64,000 nt of DNA from an uncultured Lachnospiraceae bacterium (GCA_902761585.1 CACWKX010000004.1:46532-110531), one strand, 5' to 3'; positions 1 to 9,412 are shown, counted from the stretch's first letter. Program-made: numbers and translations. Notes: generated by a model from the letters alone, not told the origin.

Positions 1-1
1 C

Positions 2-439
2 CGCAAGATCTATGAGGTGCTGGATCTGGGGTTTGGAAAGTGCCGGATGTGCGTGGCAGGTCCCGAGAGTGCTGAGAAGCTTCTGAACGGACAGCAGCAG
101 ATCCGGGTGGCGACGAAGTATCCGAAGATTGCAAGGGATTACTTTAATGAGACGAAGAACCAGACGGTCGAGATCATCAAGCTGAATGGCTCCATTGAGC
201 TGGCGCCGATTGTCGGTCTCTCAGAGGTGATTGTAGATATTGTCGAGACCGGATCGACGCTGAAGTCCAATGGACTGAAGGTGCTCGAGGAGGTCTGCCC
301 GCTTTCTGCAAGAGTGGTTGTGAATCCGGTCAGTATGCGGATGGAGAACGGGCGGATCACTGCGCTTCTCAGGGAAATGAACGAGGTGCTCACCAGGGAA
401 CAGGAGAAGGAGAGGCTGTCTTCGGCTCAGGATGCCTGA
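2..439 (+). CDS. hisG: ATP phosphoribosyltransferase, short form, 3' part
   Basis: First enzyme of histidine synthesis: joins ATP and PRPP to give phosphoribosyl-ATP. The gene is open at the left edge of the window, so only about 145 C-terminal residues are seen, read in the frame that begins at base 2. The PRPP-binding stretch VDIVETGSTLKSNGL and the following EEVCPLSARVVVNP are typical of HisG. The protein stops soon after the catalytic lobe and lacks the C-terminal ACT-like regulatory domain of the long form. By family knowledge the short form works with HisZ, which would have to lie outside the window. hisD follows after about 97 bases, so this is the start of the visible his operon. Confidence 0.93.
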   Translation, partial: RKIYEVLDLGFGKCRMCVAGPESAEKLLNGQQQIRVATKYPKIARDYFNETKNQTVEIIKLNGSIELAPIVGLSEVIVDIVETGSTLKSNGLKVLEEVCPLSARVVVNPVSMRMENGRITALLREMNEVLTREQEKERLSSAQDA

Positions 440-535
440 TCCGTCGGCAGAAGGGATTCAGACAGCACAGGCCGGGCGGTCAGATGCTTGCAGCAGGCGG
501 AAGTGGAGGAAATGCTGCTCAGGAGGAGCGGGATC

Positions 536-1837
536 ATGAGAATTGTCAGACTGGATGAAAAGACGAGGCGTGAGGTGCTTGGAAATCTTCTCAGCCGGAA
601 CCGTACGGATTATGGAGCGTACGAGGCTTCTGTCCGGGAGATTGTGGAGCAGGTCAGGACGAACGGAGATGAAGCCCTTTTCGGATATACGGAGAAATTT
701 GACCAGGTGAAGCTGACGCCGGATACAGTTCGTGTATCGGACGCGGAGATCGGGGAAGCGTACAGTGAGGTCTCGCAGGAGCTGCTGTGCGTCATCCGGA
801 AGGCGCTTGAAAACATCCGCGCCTTTCACGAAAAACAGAAACGGAACAGCTGGTTTGACACCCGCGAGGATGGAGTTCTGCTTGGCCAGAAGGTACTGCC
901 GTTGAGAAGAGTCGGTGTCTATGTACCGGGCGGGAAGGCGGTCTATCCGTCGTCCGTCCTGATGAATATTGTGCCGGCGAAGGTGGCGGGCGTGTCTCAG
1001 GTCGTTATGGTGACGCCGCCGGGGAAGGATGGGAAAATCAGCCCCAATACGCTGGTTGCGGCGCATGAGGCCGGTGCGGATGTGATCTTCAAGGTCGGGG
1101 GCGCGCAGGCGGTCGCGGCGCTTGCCTATGGGACGGAGACGGTTCCGAGGGTAGACAAGATCGTCGGGCCCGGCAACATCTTTGTCGCGCTGGCGAAAAA
1201 GTCTGTGTACGGTCAGGTCGGCATCGATTCAATTGCCGGACCCAGTGAGATCGTTGTCCTGGCAGATGAGACAGCCAGCCCGCGCTTTGTCGCTGCGGAT
1301 CTGCTGAGCCAGGCAGAGCATGATGAGATGGCATCCGCGATCCTGGTCACGACGAGCATGAAGCTGGCGGAGCAGGTCTCGGAGCAGGCTGACGGGTTCC
1401 TGAAGGTGCTTTCAAGAGCACAGATTGCAGGAAAATCAATCGAAAATCATGGATATATTCTTGTTGTGGACAGCCTGCAGGAGGGCATTGAGACGGTCGA
1501 CGCGATTGCACCGGAACACCTGGAGATCGTTACATCGAACCCATTTGATGCGATGACGCGCGTCCACAATGCAGGGGCCATCTTCCTCGGACCGTATTCC
1601 TCAGAACCGCTCGGGGACTATTTTGCAGGGCCCAACCACATCCTTCCGACGGGCGGGACAGCACGCTTCTTCAGTCCGCTGTCCGTGGATGATTTTGTCA
1701 AAAAGTCCAGCATTGTCTACTACTCCGAGGAAGCCCTCCGGAAGGTGCACCAGGATATCGAGACGTTTGCGAAGGCAGAGCAGCTGACAGCGCATGCCAA
1801 CTCCATTGCCGTCCGGTTTGAGGATGAGGCAGACTGA
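536..1837 (+). CDS. hisD: Histidinol dehydrogenase
   Basis: Zinc enzyme that oxidises L-histidinol to L-histidine with two NAD+, the last step of the pathway. The start is ATG 536, preceded by AGGAGG at 521-526 with 9-base spacing, giving 433 residues, the usual family length. An upstream in-frame TTG exists but has no ribosome binding site. Visible motifs are GPGNIFVALAKK (nucleotide-binding region), SQAEHDEMA (zinc and catalytic residues) and GPNHILPTGGTARF. It sits between hisG and hisB on the same strand, consistent with one operon. Confidence 0.96.
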   Translation: MRIVRLDEKTRREVLGNLLSRNRTDYGAYEASVREIVEQVRTNGDEALFGYTEKFDQVKLTPDTVRVSDAEIGEAYSEVSQELLCVIRKALENIRAFHEKQKRNSWFDTREDGVLLGQKVLPLRRVGVYVPGGKAVYPSSVLMNIVPAKVAGVSQVVMVTPPGKDGKISPNTLVAAHEAGADVIFKVGGAQAVAALAYGTETVPRVDKIVGPGNIFVALAKKSVYGQVGIDSIAGPSEIVVLADETASPRFVAADLLSQAEHDEMASAILVTTSMKLAEQVSEQADGFLKVLSRAQIAGKSIENHGYILVVDSLQEGIETVDAIAPEHLEIVTSNPFDAMTRVHNAGAIFLGPYSSEPLGDYFAGPNHILPTGGTARFFSPLSVDDFVKKSSIVYYSEEALRKVHQDIETFAKAEQLTAHANSIAVRFEDEAD

Positions 1838-1920
1838 GGAACAGGATGGATCAGGAAAATCAGGCTGTCTGGGTGGTATGAGCTGGAACAGCGGGGTATG
1901 GTTCCGTGAGGAGGAGTGAG

Positions 1921-2508
1921 ATGGCACGAATTGCCGAGGTGGAACGCTACACGAAGGAGACAAGCATTGAGGTTCAGCTGAACCTTGACGGGAGCGGTCA
2001 GACACAGATTGATACAGGGGTCGGTTTTTTTGACCATATGCTGGACGGGATGGCCCGCCACGGTCTTTTTGATCTGACCGTCAAGGTGGATGGAGATTTG
2101 TCTGTGGACGATCATCACACCATCGAGGACACGGGCATTGTGATCGGTCAGGCGATCCGGAAAGCTGTGGGCGATAAGAAGGGCATCCAGCGCTACGGCA
2201 GCCGGATTCTGCCGATGGATGAGGTGCTGGTTTTATGTGCAGTCGACCTGTGCGGAAGACCTTCATTTTCCTATGATGCAGTCTTTCAGGGAGACCGGAT
2301 GGGGACGATGTCCACACAGATGGTGCGGGAGTTCTTCTATGCGGTTTCCTACAGCGCCATGATGAATCTTCATCTGAAGGTGCTGACGCCGGGCAATGAC
2401 CATCACATGGCGGAGGCGATGTTCAAGGCGTTCGGGAAAGCACTTGACGAAGCGACCAGAATCGATCCGAGAATCACGGATGTACTGTCGACGAAGGGAA
2501 CCATATAA
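1921..2508 (+). CDS. hisB: Imidazoleglycerol-phosphate dehydratase
   Basis: Dehydrates imidazoleglycerol phosphate to imidazoleacetol phosphate. The start ATG 1921 has a GAGGAGGAG ribosome binding site just upstream; 195 residues is the normal monofunctional length, so this is not the proteobacterial fusion with histidinol phosphatase. The two metal-binding His-rich motifs are present: [13 protein letters not shown] and [10 protein letters not shown] in the N-terminal half, and [18 protein letters not shown] near the C-terminus. It lies 83 bases after hisD and 19 bases before the hisIE fusion. Confidence 0.97.
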   Translation: MARIAEVERYTKETSIEVQLNLDGSGQTQIDTGVGFFDHMLDGMARHGLFDLTVKVDGDLSVDDHHTIEDTGIVIGQAIRKAVGDKKGIQRYGSRILPMDEVLVLCAVDLCGRPSFSYDAVFQGDRMGTMSTQMVREFFYAVSYSAMMNLHLKVLTPGNDHHMAEAMFKAFGKALDEATRIDPRITDVLSTKGTI

Positions 2509-2527
2509 GGCAGAAAGGGAAAAGATC

Positions 2528-3847
2528 ATGCAAAAGAAGCTGGTTTCTGCAATCTATCTGAAAAATGGAAAGGCGGTCACTTCGCTCACGGAGAATGAGC
2601 CTTATGAAGGCGGGGATGCGATTGCGCTGTCCAGCCACTATTCAAACCTGGGAGCGGACGGCCTGCTGATTTTTGACAGAAGCGATACGGATGAGGAACA
2701 CGATGAGTCGCTGACGCTGGAACGGGAGATCATCCGGAAGGTGGACATCCCGGTCTGGGGCTTTGGCAACATCAGACGGGTTGAGGATGTGAAGAAGATC
2801 CTCTACACAGGGGCTGCGAAAGCCATCCTGAACTTTTCGAAGGCGTCCAACATGAAGATGCTGGAGGAGGTTTCCAAGCGTTTCGGCAAGGAGAAGATCG
2901 GTGTCTGCATCGACACCCGCAGGGACGAGGTGCTGGACGATGAGACAAAGACACGGATTGAGGCCTATGCCAGTGGAATCGTTATTCTGACGGATGTGTT
3001 CGTATACAGAAAGGACCGTCTGGAGTTTGCGAACCTGAGCGGACTGCCGGAGACGATGGTTGTCGTGGGAAGTGATGGCCTTTCCGAGGATGAAAAGCTG
3101 GGGATTCTGTCGCAGGACTGCGTGGAGGGACTGTGCGAGGACATTCTCCGGGACCCGAAGACCGATATCATGAAGCTCAAGGCGGAGCTGAAGGCAAAGG
3201 GTGCGGATCTGAACCTCTTTGAGAGCGCTGTCAGTTGGGAAGAGCTGAAGACGGACGAGAACGGGCTTGTTCCCTGCGTGGTGCAGGATTACAAAAATGA
3301 AGAGGTGCTCATGGTCGCCTATATGAACAAGGAGTCCTTCGAGCAGACCGTCCGGACCGGTGTCATGACCTACTGGTCCAGGAGCAGGCAGAGCCTCTGG
3401 GTCAAGGGAGAAACCTCAGGGCATTATCAGTACGTACGAGAGATGAGGCTGGACTGTGACAGCGACACGCTGCTGGCAAAGGTGCTCCAGATCGGCGCCG
3501 CCTGCCACACGGGCAATCGGAGCTGTTTCTACCGTACGATTCTGAAAAAGGATTATCAGGACCGCAATCCCCTCAAAGTGTTTGAGCAGGTACTCGATGT
3601 GATCCGGGACAGAAAAGAGCATCCGAAGGAGGGTTCCTACACGAACTACCTCTTTGACAAGGGGATCGATAAGATTCTGAAAAAATGCGGGGAGGAGGCG
3701 GCTGAGATCATCATCGCCGCCAAAAACCCGAACCGTGAGGAGGTTCGCTACGAGATGGCAGATTTCCTGTATCACATGATGGTTCTGATGGTTGAACGCG
3801 GTCTGTCCTGGGAAGATATTGCGGAGGAGCTTGCAAATCGCGAGTAA
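2528..3847 (+). CDS. hisIE: Three-domain HisIE: degenerate HisA/HisF-like domain + PRA-CH + PRA-PH
   Basis: Carries out steps 2 and 3 of histidine synthesis (phosphoribosyl-ATP pyrophosphohydrolase and phosphoribosyl-AMP cyclohydrolase). The 439-residue protein starts at ATG 2528 after a purine-rich site. Residues about 1-225 resemble a HisA/HisF half-barrel ([34 protein letters not shown]), but the strand-1 catalytic Asp is Tyr10 (SAIYLKNGK where HisF has PCLDVKDGR), and the phosphate-binding GG motifs are lost. Residues about 234-340 are HisI (metal ligands DCDSDTLL and [10 protein letters not shown]). Residues about 350-437 are HisE ([32 protein letters not shown]). Ordinary bacterial HisIE is about 200 residues, so the N-terminal domain is extra. 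I believe similar fusions occur in other Clostridia, but could not check. It ends the visible his genes; leuA follows 70 bases later. Confidence 0.9.
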   Translation: MQKKLVSAIYLKNGKAVTSLTENEPYEGGDAIALSSHYSNLGADGLLIFDRSDTDEEHDESLTLEREIIRKVDIPVWGFGNIRRVEDVKKILYTGAAKAILNFSKASNMKMLEEVSKRFGKEKIGVCIDTRRDEVLDDETKTRIEAYASGIVILTDVFVYRKDRLEFANLSGLPETMVVVGSDGLSEDEKLGILSQDCVEGLCEDILRDPKTDIMKLKAELKAKGADLNLFESAVSWEELKTDENGLVPCVVQDYKNEEVLMVAYMNKESFEQTVRTGVMTYWSRSRQSLWVKGETSGHYQYVREMRLDCDSDTLLAKVLQIGAACHTGNRSCFYRTILKKDYQDRNPLKVFEQVLDVIRDRKEHPKEGSYTNYLFDKGIDKILKKCGEEAAEIIIAAKNPNREEVRYEMADFLYHMMVLMVERGLSWEDIAEELANRE

Positions 3848-3917
3848 GTACGGTATCCTGTTCAGCACAGCAAGAATCTATATGCAGAATGTTCACGATT
3901 CAGAGAGGTGACAGGCG

Positions 3918-5603
3918 ATGATGGATTTCCACAAATATACCAGACAGTTCTTCAAGGCCCCGGGCACGGGTCACAGGTGGGCGGATAAGACCTATATCGA
4001 CCATGCACCGGTGTGGTGCTCGGTGGATCTTCGGGACGGAAACCAGGCACTGGTTGTGCCGATGGATATGGAAACCAAGCTGAAGTTCTTTCAGCTCCTG
4101 GTTAAGATCGGATTCAAGGAGATCGAAGTCGGTTTTCCGGCGGCATCCGAGACGGAGTACGACTTTCTGCGTGCCCTGATTGAACGGAACATGATTCCGG
4201 ACGATGTGACAGTCCAGGTGTTGACACAGGCCAGAGAACACATCATCAGAAAGACGTTCGAGGCGCTGAAGGGCTGTAAGAACGCCATTGTTCATGTCTA
4301 TAATTCGACGTCAAAGGCACAGCGTGACCAGGTTTTCCGGAAGTCAAAGGAAGAGATCAAGCAGATTGCTGTCGAAGGCGCTAAACTTCTGCAGAATCTG
4401 ACGGACGAGGCAGGCGAGAAGTATCGCTTTGAGTACAGTCCAGAGAGCTTCACAGGGACGGAGCCGGAGTATGCGCTCGAGGTCTGCAATGCCGTTCTCG
4501 ATGTCTGGAAGCCGACACCGGACCGCAAGGCCATCATCAATCTGCCGTCGACGGTGCAGCTTTCCGTGCCAAGCGTCTATGCAGATCAGGTCGAGTACAT
4601 CTCCGACAATCTGAAGTACAGGGAGAACGTCGTGCTTTCTCTTCACCCGCACAATGACCGCGGGACCGGCGTGGCAGACGCAGAGCTGGGCGAACTTGCC
4701 GGTGCGGATCGGATTGAGGGGACGATCTTCGGAAACGGAGAGCGGACCGGGAACGTGGACATCGTGACCCTCGCCTTGAACATGTACAGCCAGGGTGTGG
4801 ATCCCAAGCTTCACCTGGACGATATGCCGGATATCGTAGACAAGTATCAGGATTATACGGGCATGACGGTCAATCCGAGAACTCCATACGGAGGTTCCCT
4901 GGTATTTGCGGCGTTCTCGGGCTCCCATCAGGATGCCATTTCAAAGGGCATGCATTACAGAAAAGAGCAGAACACGGATCTCTGGACGGTGCCGTATCTG
5001 CCGATCGATCCGACAGACATCAGCCGCAGCTACGATGCGGATGTCATCCGTATCAACAGCCAGTCCGGAAGAGGCGGAATCGGCTTCATTCTCGAGCACG
5101 ATTTCGGCCTCAGGCTGCCGAAGGCGCTTGCGTCGGCGATCCGCGACGAGGTCAAGCTGGAGTCCGAGCATCAGCACAAGGAGCTGACGCCGAACGAGAT
5201 CTTCGATCTCTTCATCGACCGCTTCGAGGATGTCAGAAAGCCTTACGGCATCTCTCATGTGACCTTCCGTCAGCACAATGGAATCATTGCAACCATCACG
5301 ACACAGTTCGGAAACCGCTCCGCCGAGATTACGGCGTCCGGCAACGGCCGCCTGAATGCCGTGTCCAACGCGCTCAAGAAGGCATACGGGCTTGAGTATG
5401 ATCTGGATACCTACGAGGAGCACGCGCTGGAGAAGAGCTCTTCCTCCAGAGCCATCGCTTATGTCGGTGTCAGGAGCAGAAAGAGCGGCGTGCTGTACTG
5501 GGGCGCAGGCGTGGATGTCGATATCATCCGGGCTTCCGTCAGTGCCCTTCTCACAGCCGTGAATAACATGGTGAATGCGGAGGATACAGCGCTTTCAGAA
5601 TAA
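3918..5603 (+). CDS. leuA: 2-isopropylmalate synthase, type 2
   Basis: Condenses acetyl-CoA with 2-ketoisovalerate, committing carbon to leucine. The protein is 561 residues and starts at ATG 3918 (a second ATG follows at once) behind GAGAGGTG. The DRE-TIM barrel shows VDLRDGNQALV with the catalytic Arg, FKEIEVGFPAASETEYDF, and the metal site HPHNDRGTGVADAE. The C-terminal third (from about residue 430) matches the LeuA dimerisation/regulatory domain, so leucine feedback is expected. The length and barrel motifs fit the type 2 group. It is followed directly by a strong terminator. Other leucine genes (leuB) lie 28 kb away in this window, so the pathway is split. Confidence 0.95.
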   Translation: MMDFHKYTRQFFKAPGTGHRWADKTYIDHAPVWCSVDLRDGNQALVVPMDMETKLKFFQLLVKIGFKEIEVGFPAASETEYDFLRALIERNMIPDDVTVQVLTQAREHIIRKTFEALKGCKNAIVHVYNSTSKAQRDQVFRKSKEEIKQIAVEGAKLLQNLTDEAGEKYRFEYSPESFTGTEPEYALEVCNAVLDVWKPTPDRKAIINLPSTVQLSVPSVYADQVEYISDNLKYRENVVLSLHPHNDRGTGVADAELGELAGADRIEGTIFGNGERTGNVDIVTLALNMYSQGVDPKLHLDDMPDIVDKYQDYTGMTVNPRTPYGGSLVFAAFSGSHQDAISKGMHYRKEQNTDLWTVPYLPIDPTDISRSYDADVIRINSQSGRGGIGFILEHDFGLRLPKALASAIRDEVKLESEHQHKELTPNEIFDLFIDRFEDVRKPYGISHVTFRQHNGIIATITTQFGNRSAEITASGNGRLNAVSNALKKAYGLEYDLDTYEEHALEKSSSSRAIAYVGVRSRKSGVLYWGAGVDVDIIRASVSALLTAVNNMVNAEDTALSE

Positions 5604-5623
5604 TAACAGAATGCCTTCCTGAT

Positions 5624-5657
5624 AACAGCTGCCTGCGGTGCGGGCAGCTGTTTTTTT
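5624..5657 (+). terminator. Terminator after leuA
   Basis: Perfect 10-bp stem AACAGCTGCC / GGCAGCTGTT with an 8-9 base loop, followed by seven T. It lies 20 bases after the leuA stop and directly abuts the repeat array. Confidence 0.9.
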
Positions 5658-5658
5658 C

Positions 5659-6176
5659 GTCCCGCGCTGCTTCGCAGCTTCCGGGCCGCTGACAGCCATT
5701 CGCGTTCTCGCGTTGCTGCGCATCGCTTCACGCTCATGTCTGTTTGCGTCGCTCGTGCATCTGTCCGCCGGCATGCAGGCATGCCGCGTCCATCTGCACA
5801 GCGACTGGGGAAATACCGTGTGCATAAGCCCAGGCGCGTCCCTCGCTGCTTCGCAGCTTCCGGTCCGCTGACAGCCATTCGCGTTTTCGCGCTGCTGCGC
5901 ATCGCTTCACGCTCATGTCTGTTGGCGTCGCTCGTGCATCTGTCCGCCGACATGCAAGCATGCCGCAGCCAGCTGCACGGCGACTGGGGAAATACCGTGT
6001 GCATAAGCCCAGGCGCGTCCCTCGCTGCTTCGCAGCTTCCGGGCCGCTGACAGCCATTCGCGTTTCCGCGCTGCTGCGCATCGCTTCACGCTCATGTCTG
6101 TTGGCGTCGCTCGTGCATCTGTCCGCCGGCATGCAGGCATGCCGCGTCCATCTGCACGGCGACTGGGCTTATGCAC
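5659..6176 (+). repeat. Tandem array of a 179-bp palindrome-rich element (three copies)
   Basis: Three head-to-tail copies start at 5659, 5838 and 6017, an exact 179-base period, differing by scattered substitutions. Each carries small internal hairpins, such as GCTGCTTCGCAGC and CGGCATGCAGGCATGCCG. Copy 3 with its left flank (5999-6176) is bounded by a perfect 14-bp terminal inverted repeat, GTGCATAAGCCCAG / CTGGGCTTATGCAC. Open frames run through it on both strands, but they change length between copies and have no ribosome binding sites, so I do not call genes here. A diverged fourth copy lies inverted at 56861-57029. Function unknown; a mobile miniature element or a structured RNA are both possible. 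Confidence 0.85.
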
Positions 6177-6203
6177 GCATGTTACAAATATGTTACGGAA
6201 ATG

Positions 6204-6232
6204 TTGACAAACGTAATAAACATATCTATAAT
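6204..6232 (+). promoter_or_regulatory. Consensus promoter for the SleB-like hydrolase
   Basis: TTGACA (6204-6209), 17-base spacer, TATAAT (6227-6232): a perfect vegetative sigma-70/sigma-A promoter, placed just after the repeat array and about 110 bases before the gene start. Confidence 0.9.
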
Positions 6233-6343
6233 GTGCGATGTATCGACCAATATGACGGAGCTGACAGGAGTCGATGGCTCAATATGTCTGCAGCTGTCGT
6301 CTTGATGAATGTAAATGTGATGGAGAGAAGGTGAGGGGCTTCC

Positions 6344-7258
6344 ATGGATATGAACCTGCGGAAAACAGATCGATCTGAATCGGGTGAGAGCCGCGTGAAA
6401 GAAGCTGAGCTGGCGGTGTCTTCTTCAAAGCGCAGAGCGTCGGCTGATGCAGGATTGAGTGAGGAGCAGTTTTCATCAAAGGGGAAGATCCTTGGTCTGT
6501 TCATCACGGCAGCTGTCTTTTTTACAGGTAGCATCGCAGCTCCGGTCTCTCTGCACAGAACATCAAGTGCAGCGTCAGCGGAAGGCATTGCGCCATCTGT
6601 GATGGTGGGAGCAGGGACCGAAACGTATGAGACAGATGCCCCGGCAGATGTGGGGACAGGCGAGCCGGAAAGCGGGAGTGAGGACAGCAGGCAGACGCAG
6701 CTGAGAAACCAGACTTCCATGTGGCTTTCCTCCATCGCGGAGAGTCTTGACAATGTGAAGGAGCCGGAGACGACTGTGGAGCCGGAAGACAGCTCGGGTG
6801 CACAGGCCATTCAGTCGGCGTCCCAGATCACAAGCGATGCAGGCAAGGTGATCGCAGAGAACAGATCGATGTCCTACACGGATTATTCCACCCTGCTGAA
6901 TATTGTGGAAGCGGAGTGCACAGGCGGCGATGAGAAGAGCAAGCTTCTTGTTGCAGATGTCATACTGAACCGGGTGGCGGACAGCCATTTTCCAGACAAT
7001 GTCTATGATGTCGTTTGGCAGAGAGTGGGCGGTACGGCCCAGTTCTCGCCGACACAGGATGGCCGGATGGGGACGCTGACCATCTCCGACAGTACCATAA
7101 AGGCGGTGAAGGAGGCAATCAGCGGGAAGAACATCTCGGATGGAGCGCTGTTTTTCATGGCACGGGAATCGTCCTCCAGCAAGAATGTCAACTGGTTTGA
7201 CGAGACACTGGAATACCTGTATTCCTACGGCGGGCACGATTATTATAAGTTCAAATGA
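6344..7258 (+). CDS. Membrane-anchored SleB-type cell wall hydrolase
   Basis: Probable peptidoglycan hydrolase acting outside the membrane. The 304-residue protein starts at ATG 6344 after GAAGGTGAGGGG. A basic N-terminus is followed by one membrane segment at about 49-67 (KILGLFITAAVFFTGSIAAP), then a Ser/Glu/Thr-rich linker to about 170. The C-terminal domain, about 177-304, matches the Hydrolase_2/SleB family: IVEAECTGGDEKSKLLVADVILNRV with the catalytic Glu region, then QFSPTQDGRMG and GALFFMARES. SleB and CwlJ act in spore germination, but many non-spore paralogs exist, so the role could be general wall turnover. It is a single-gene unit with its own consensus promoter and a following hairpin. 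Confidence 0.85.
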   Translation: MDMNLRKTDRSESGESRVKEAELAVSSSKRRASADAGLSEEQFSSKGKILGLFITAAVFFTGSIAAPVSLHRTSSAASAEGIAPSVMVGAGTETYETDAPADVGTGEPESGSEDSRQTQLRNQTSMWLSSIAESLDNVKEPETTVEPEDSSGAQAIQSASQITSDAGKVIAENRSMSYTDYSTLLNIVEAECTGGDEKSKLLVADVILNRVADSHFPDNVYDVVWQRVGGTAQFSPTQDGRMGTLTISDSTIKAVKEAISGKNISDGALFFMARESSSSKNVNWFDETLEYLYSYGGHDYYKFK

Positions 7259-7272
7259 ACAAAAATGGATGG

Positions 7273-7303
7273 GCGGAAGAGCATATGAACTCTTCCGCTT
7301 GTT
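7273..7303 (+). terminator. Probable terminator after the SleB-like gene
   Basis: Stem GCGGAAGAG / CTCTTCCGC with an 8-base loop, 14 bases after the stop. The T-tract is short (TTGTTTAC), so termination may be partial. Confidence 0.6.
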
Positions 7304-7407
7304 TACATTGATCAAAAAAAGACGGGGCAGATTCCATCTGAACTACAGCTAAGGTGGTGAGGTTCCCTCTCCGGGAACATTCCAGAAAACATACAGAAGA
7401 GAATAAC

Positions 7408-7436
7408 TTGCGCCTTTCTTCTAAATAAGGTATCCT
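7408..7436 (+). promoter_or_regulatory. Possible promoter for thrC
   Basis: TTGCGC (7408-7413), 17-base spacer, TATCCT (7431-7436), ending 49 bases before the thrC start. Both hexamers depart from consensus. The rest of the 7304-7485 gap shows no gene, T-box or other element that I recognise. Confidence 0.4.
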
Positions 7437-7485
7437 TAGAGACTGATACGAACCATTTTGCAATCAAAAGGCAGGAGCAGCGGTC

Positions 7486-8982
7486 ATGCAGCAGACGATC
7501 ATGTACAAGAGCACCAGAAATTCGGATTTGAGAGTGACTTCATCCCAGGCGATCCTTCAGGGGCTTGCGCCGGACGGGGGACTGTTTGTTCCGGAAAAGC
7601 TGCCTGTGTGGGATGGCGATTTCCGGAGACTTTCGGAGCAGTCCTACCAGGAGACAGCATACCAGATCATGCGCCTTCTGCTGACCGACTTCACGGAGGA
7701 AGAGCTGAAGGGCTGCATCAACAAGGCATATGATGCCAAGTTTGACGATCCGTCGATGGCTCCGCTCAGACACGAGGGCGATGCGTATTATCTGGAGCTG
7801 TTCCATGGCAAGACGATTGCCTTCAAGGACATGGCGCTCTCGATTCTTCCGCATTTGATGACAGTGGCGGCGAGGAAAAACCAGATCACGGATGAAATTG
7901 TGATTCTGACTGCGACGTCCGGGGATACCGGGAAGGCGGCCATGGCAGGATTTGCGGATGTCCCGGGGACAAAGATCATCGTCTTCTACCCGAAGGACGG
8001 CGTGAGCCGTGTACAGGAGCTTCAGATGCGTACCCAGCGCGGCGGGAACGTCCATGTTGTCGGCATTGACGGAAACTTCGACCAGGCGCAGACGGGTGTC
8101 AAGAAGATCTTCCGGGATCCGGAGATGAACCGCAGGATGAAGGCGCAGGGGCTTCGGTTCTCATCTGCCAATTCCATTAACATCGGACGGCTGGTTCCTC
8201 AGATTGTCTATTATTTCTATGCGTATGGACAGCTTCTCAGACAGGGTGCTGTCAAGCCGGGTGAGCGGATCAACATCACGGTTCCAACCGGAAATTTCGG
8301 CAACATCCTGGCAGCATACTATGGGAAGCGGATGGGTCTTCCGGTGAAGAAGCTCATCTGTGCCTCGAATGAGAACAAGGTACTGGTCGATTTCTTCAGA
8401 ACAGGCGCGTACGATAAAAACCGTTCGTTCAAGCTGACATCAAGTCCGTCGATGGACATCCTGGTCTCTTCGAACCTTGAGAGACTGATCTACAGAATAT
8501 CCGGGGACGACAGTGAACAGACAGCGAAGCTGATGAGCGCGCTTTCCTCCCAGGGTGTCTACAAGATCACGGACGGTATGTACACGAAGCTGTCTGATTT
8601 CTATGGAAACTACGCAAGTGAGGAGGAGACTGCGGAGGAGATTGCGCAGGTCTACAGGGATTGCGGGTATGTCATCGATACCCATACGGCAGTCGCGTCG
8701 AAGGTCTACCGCAAGTATCGTGAGGAGACGAAGGACACGACGCCGGTCGTCATTGCCAGCACTGCCAGCCCGTATAAGTTTGCGAGAGCAGTTGTCTGCG
8801 CAATAGAGCCTGAGATGGCGGAGAAGACCGATTCGGATCTGATCGATGAGCTCCAAAAGCTGAGCGGTGTCCGGATTCCGGAGGCGATCGAGGATATTCG
8901 GAAGGCACCGATTCTTCACAATACATTTATCGCAGGGGACGGCATGGAGAAGGAGGTCGCTTCCTGGCTCGGACTTTCCTGA
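7486..8982 (+). CDS. thrC: Threonine synthase
   Basis: PLP enzyme that converts O-phosphohomoserine to threonine. The 498-residue protein starts at ATG 7486 after GCAGGAGCAG. The PLP lysine lies in HGKTIAFKDMALS and the phosphate-binding loop is ATSGDTGKAAMAGFAD, both diagnostic of the long class of threonine synthase. VPTGNFGNILAAYYGK and IVIASTASPYKF follow in the expected order. The N-terminal YKSTRNSDLRVTSSQAI matches the family start. No other threonine gene is adjacent, and the next gene is an unrelated small membrane protein 76 bases on. Confidence 0.96.
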   Translation: MQQTIMYKSTRNSDLRVTSSQAILQGLAPDGGLFVPEKLPVWDGDFRRLSEQSYQETAYQIMRLLLTDFTEEELKGCINKAYDAKFDDPSMAPLRHEGDAYYLELFHGKTIAFKDMALSILPHLMTVAARKNQITDEIVILTATSGDTGKAAMAGFADVPGTKIIVFYPKDGVSRVQELQMRTQRGGNVHVVGIDGNFDQAQTGVKKIFRDPEMNRRMKAQGLRFSSANSINIGRLVPQIVYYFYAYGQLLRQGAVKPGERINITVPTGNFGNILAAYYGKRMGLPVKKLICASNENKVLVDFFRTGAYDKNRSFKLTSSPSMDILVSSNLERLIYRISGDDSEQTAKLMSALSSQGVYKITDGMYTKLSDFYGNYASEEETAEEIAQVYRDCGYVIDTHTAVASKVYRKYREETKDTTPVVIASTASPYKFARAVVCAIEPEMAEKTDSDLIDELQKLSGVRIPEAIEDIRKAPILHNTFIAGDGMEKEVASWLGLS

Positions 8983-9058
8983 ATGAGGAAGCCGCCGGAG
9001 CGGGAGAGGGCTGGAGGCAGTCAGCCATGCTGGAATCTGCCGGAAGGGATGCAGGAAG

Positions 9059-9412
9059 ATGGATAACAATTCGTTGTTTTCTTTTATGGATATTCTGATT
9101 GCGGGATGCGGCATCTATCTGATGTACTGCTGGTATCTGCTGCAGTTTAAGGGAGAGGTCAAAAAGGGTGTCCTTCTGCCGGATAAGTCGACCGCGCATT
9201 GCAAGGATCTGGACGGGTATAAGAAGGCGATCGGGGGAAAACTGTTCGTGTTTGCCCTCTCTGCGCTTGCAGCCGGCGGGCTCGGGCTCTTCTCGGACTA
9301 TGTCAGGCCGGTCAATACCTACGTGTATCTCGGGCTGACAGCCGTGTTCCTTGTGGTGCTGATCTGGTTTACCAGGAGCGCAAAGAAGGCAGAGAAAGAA
9401 TTTTTCTGCTGA
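9059..9412 (+). CDS. Small membrane protein, unknown function
   Basis: The predicted 117-residue protein has three hydrophobic segments, roughly residues 9-28, 61-79 and 87-106, and a basic C-terminus (RSAKKAEKEFFC). A soluble, charged loop of about 30 residues lies between the first two segments. I do not recognise a named family. The ATG at 9059 follows a weak GCAGGAAG at very short spacing, so the start is plausible but not certain. It follows thrC on the same strand and ends before a terminator, so it may be cotranscribed with thrC. Confidence 0.7.
   Translation: MDNNSLFSFMDILIAGCGIYLMYCWYLLQFKGEVKKGVLLPDKSTAHCKDLDGYKKAIGGKLFVFALSALAAGGLGLFSDYVRPVNTYVYLGLTAVFLVVLIWFTRSAKKAEKEFFC

Noticed and set aside
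3848..3917. Leader peptide or attenuator before leuA
   Set aside because: The gap is only 70 bases and shows no Leu-rich peptide or hairpin pair.
5659..6176. CRISPR array
   Set aside because: Units are 179 bases with no unique spacers, and there are no cas genes.
5459..6334. Several open frames on both strands through the 5.6-6.3 kb repeats
   Set aside because: They exist only because the repeat unit is GC-rich and free of stops; they have no ribosome binding sites and change with each copy.
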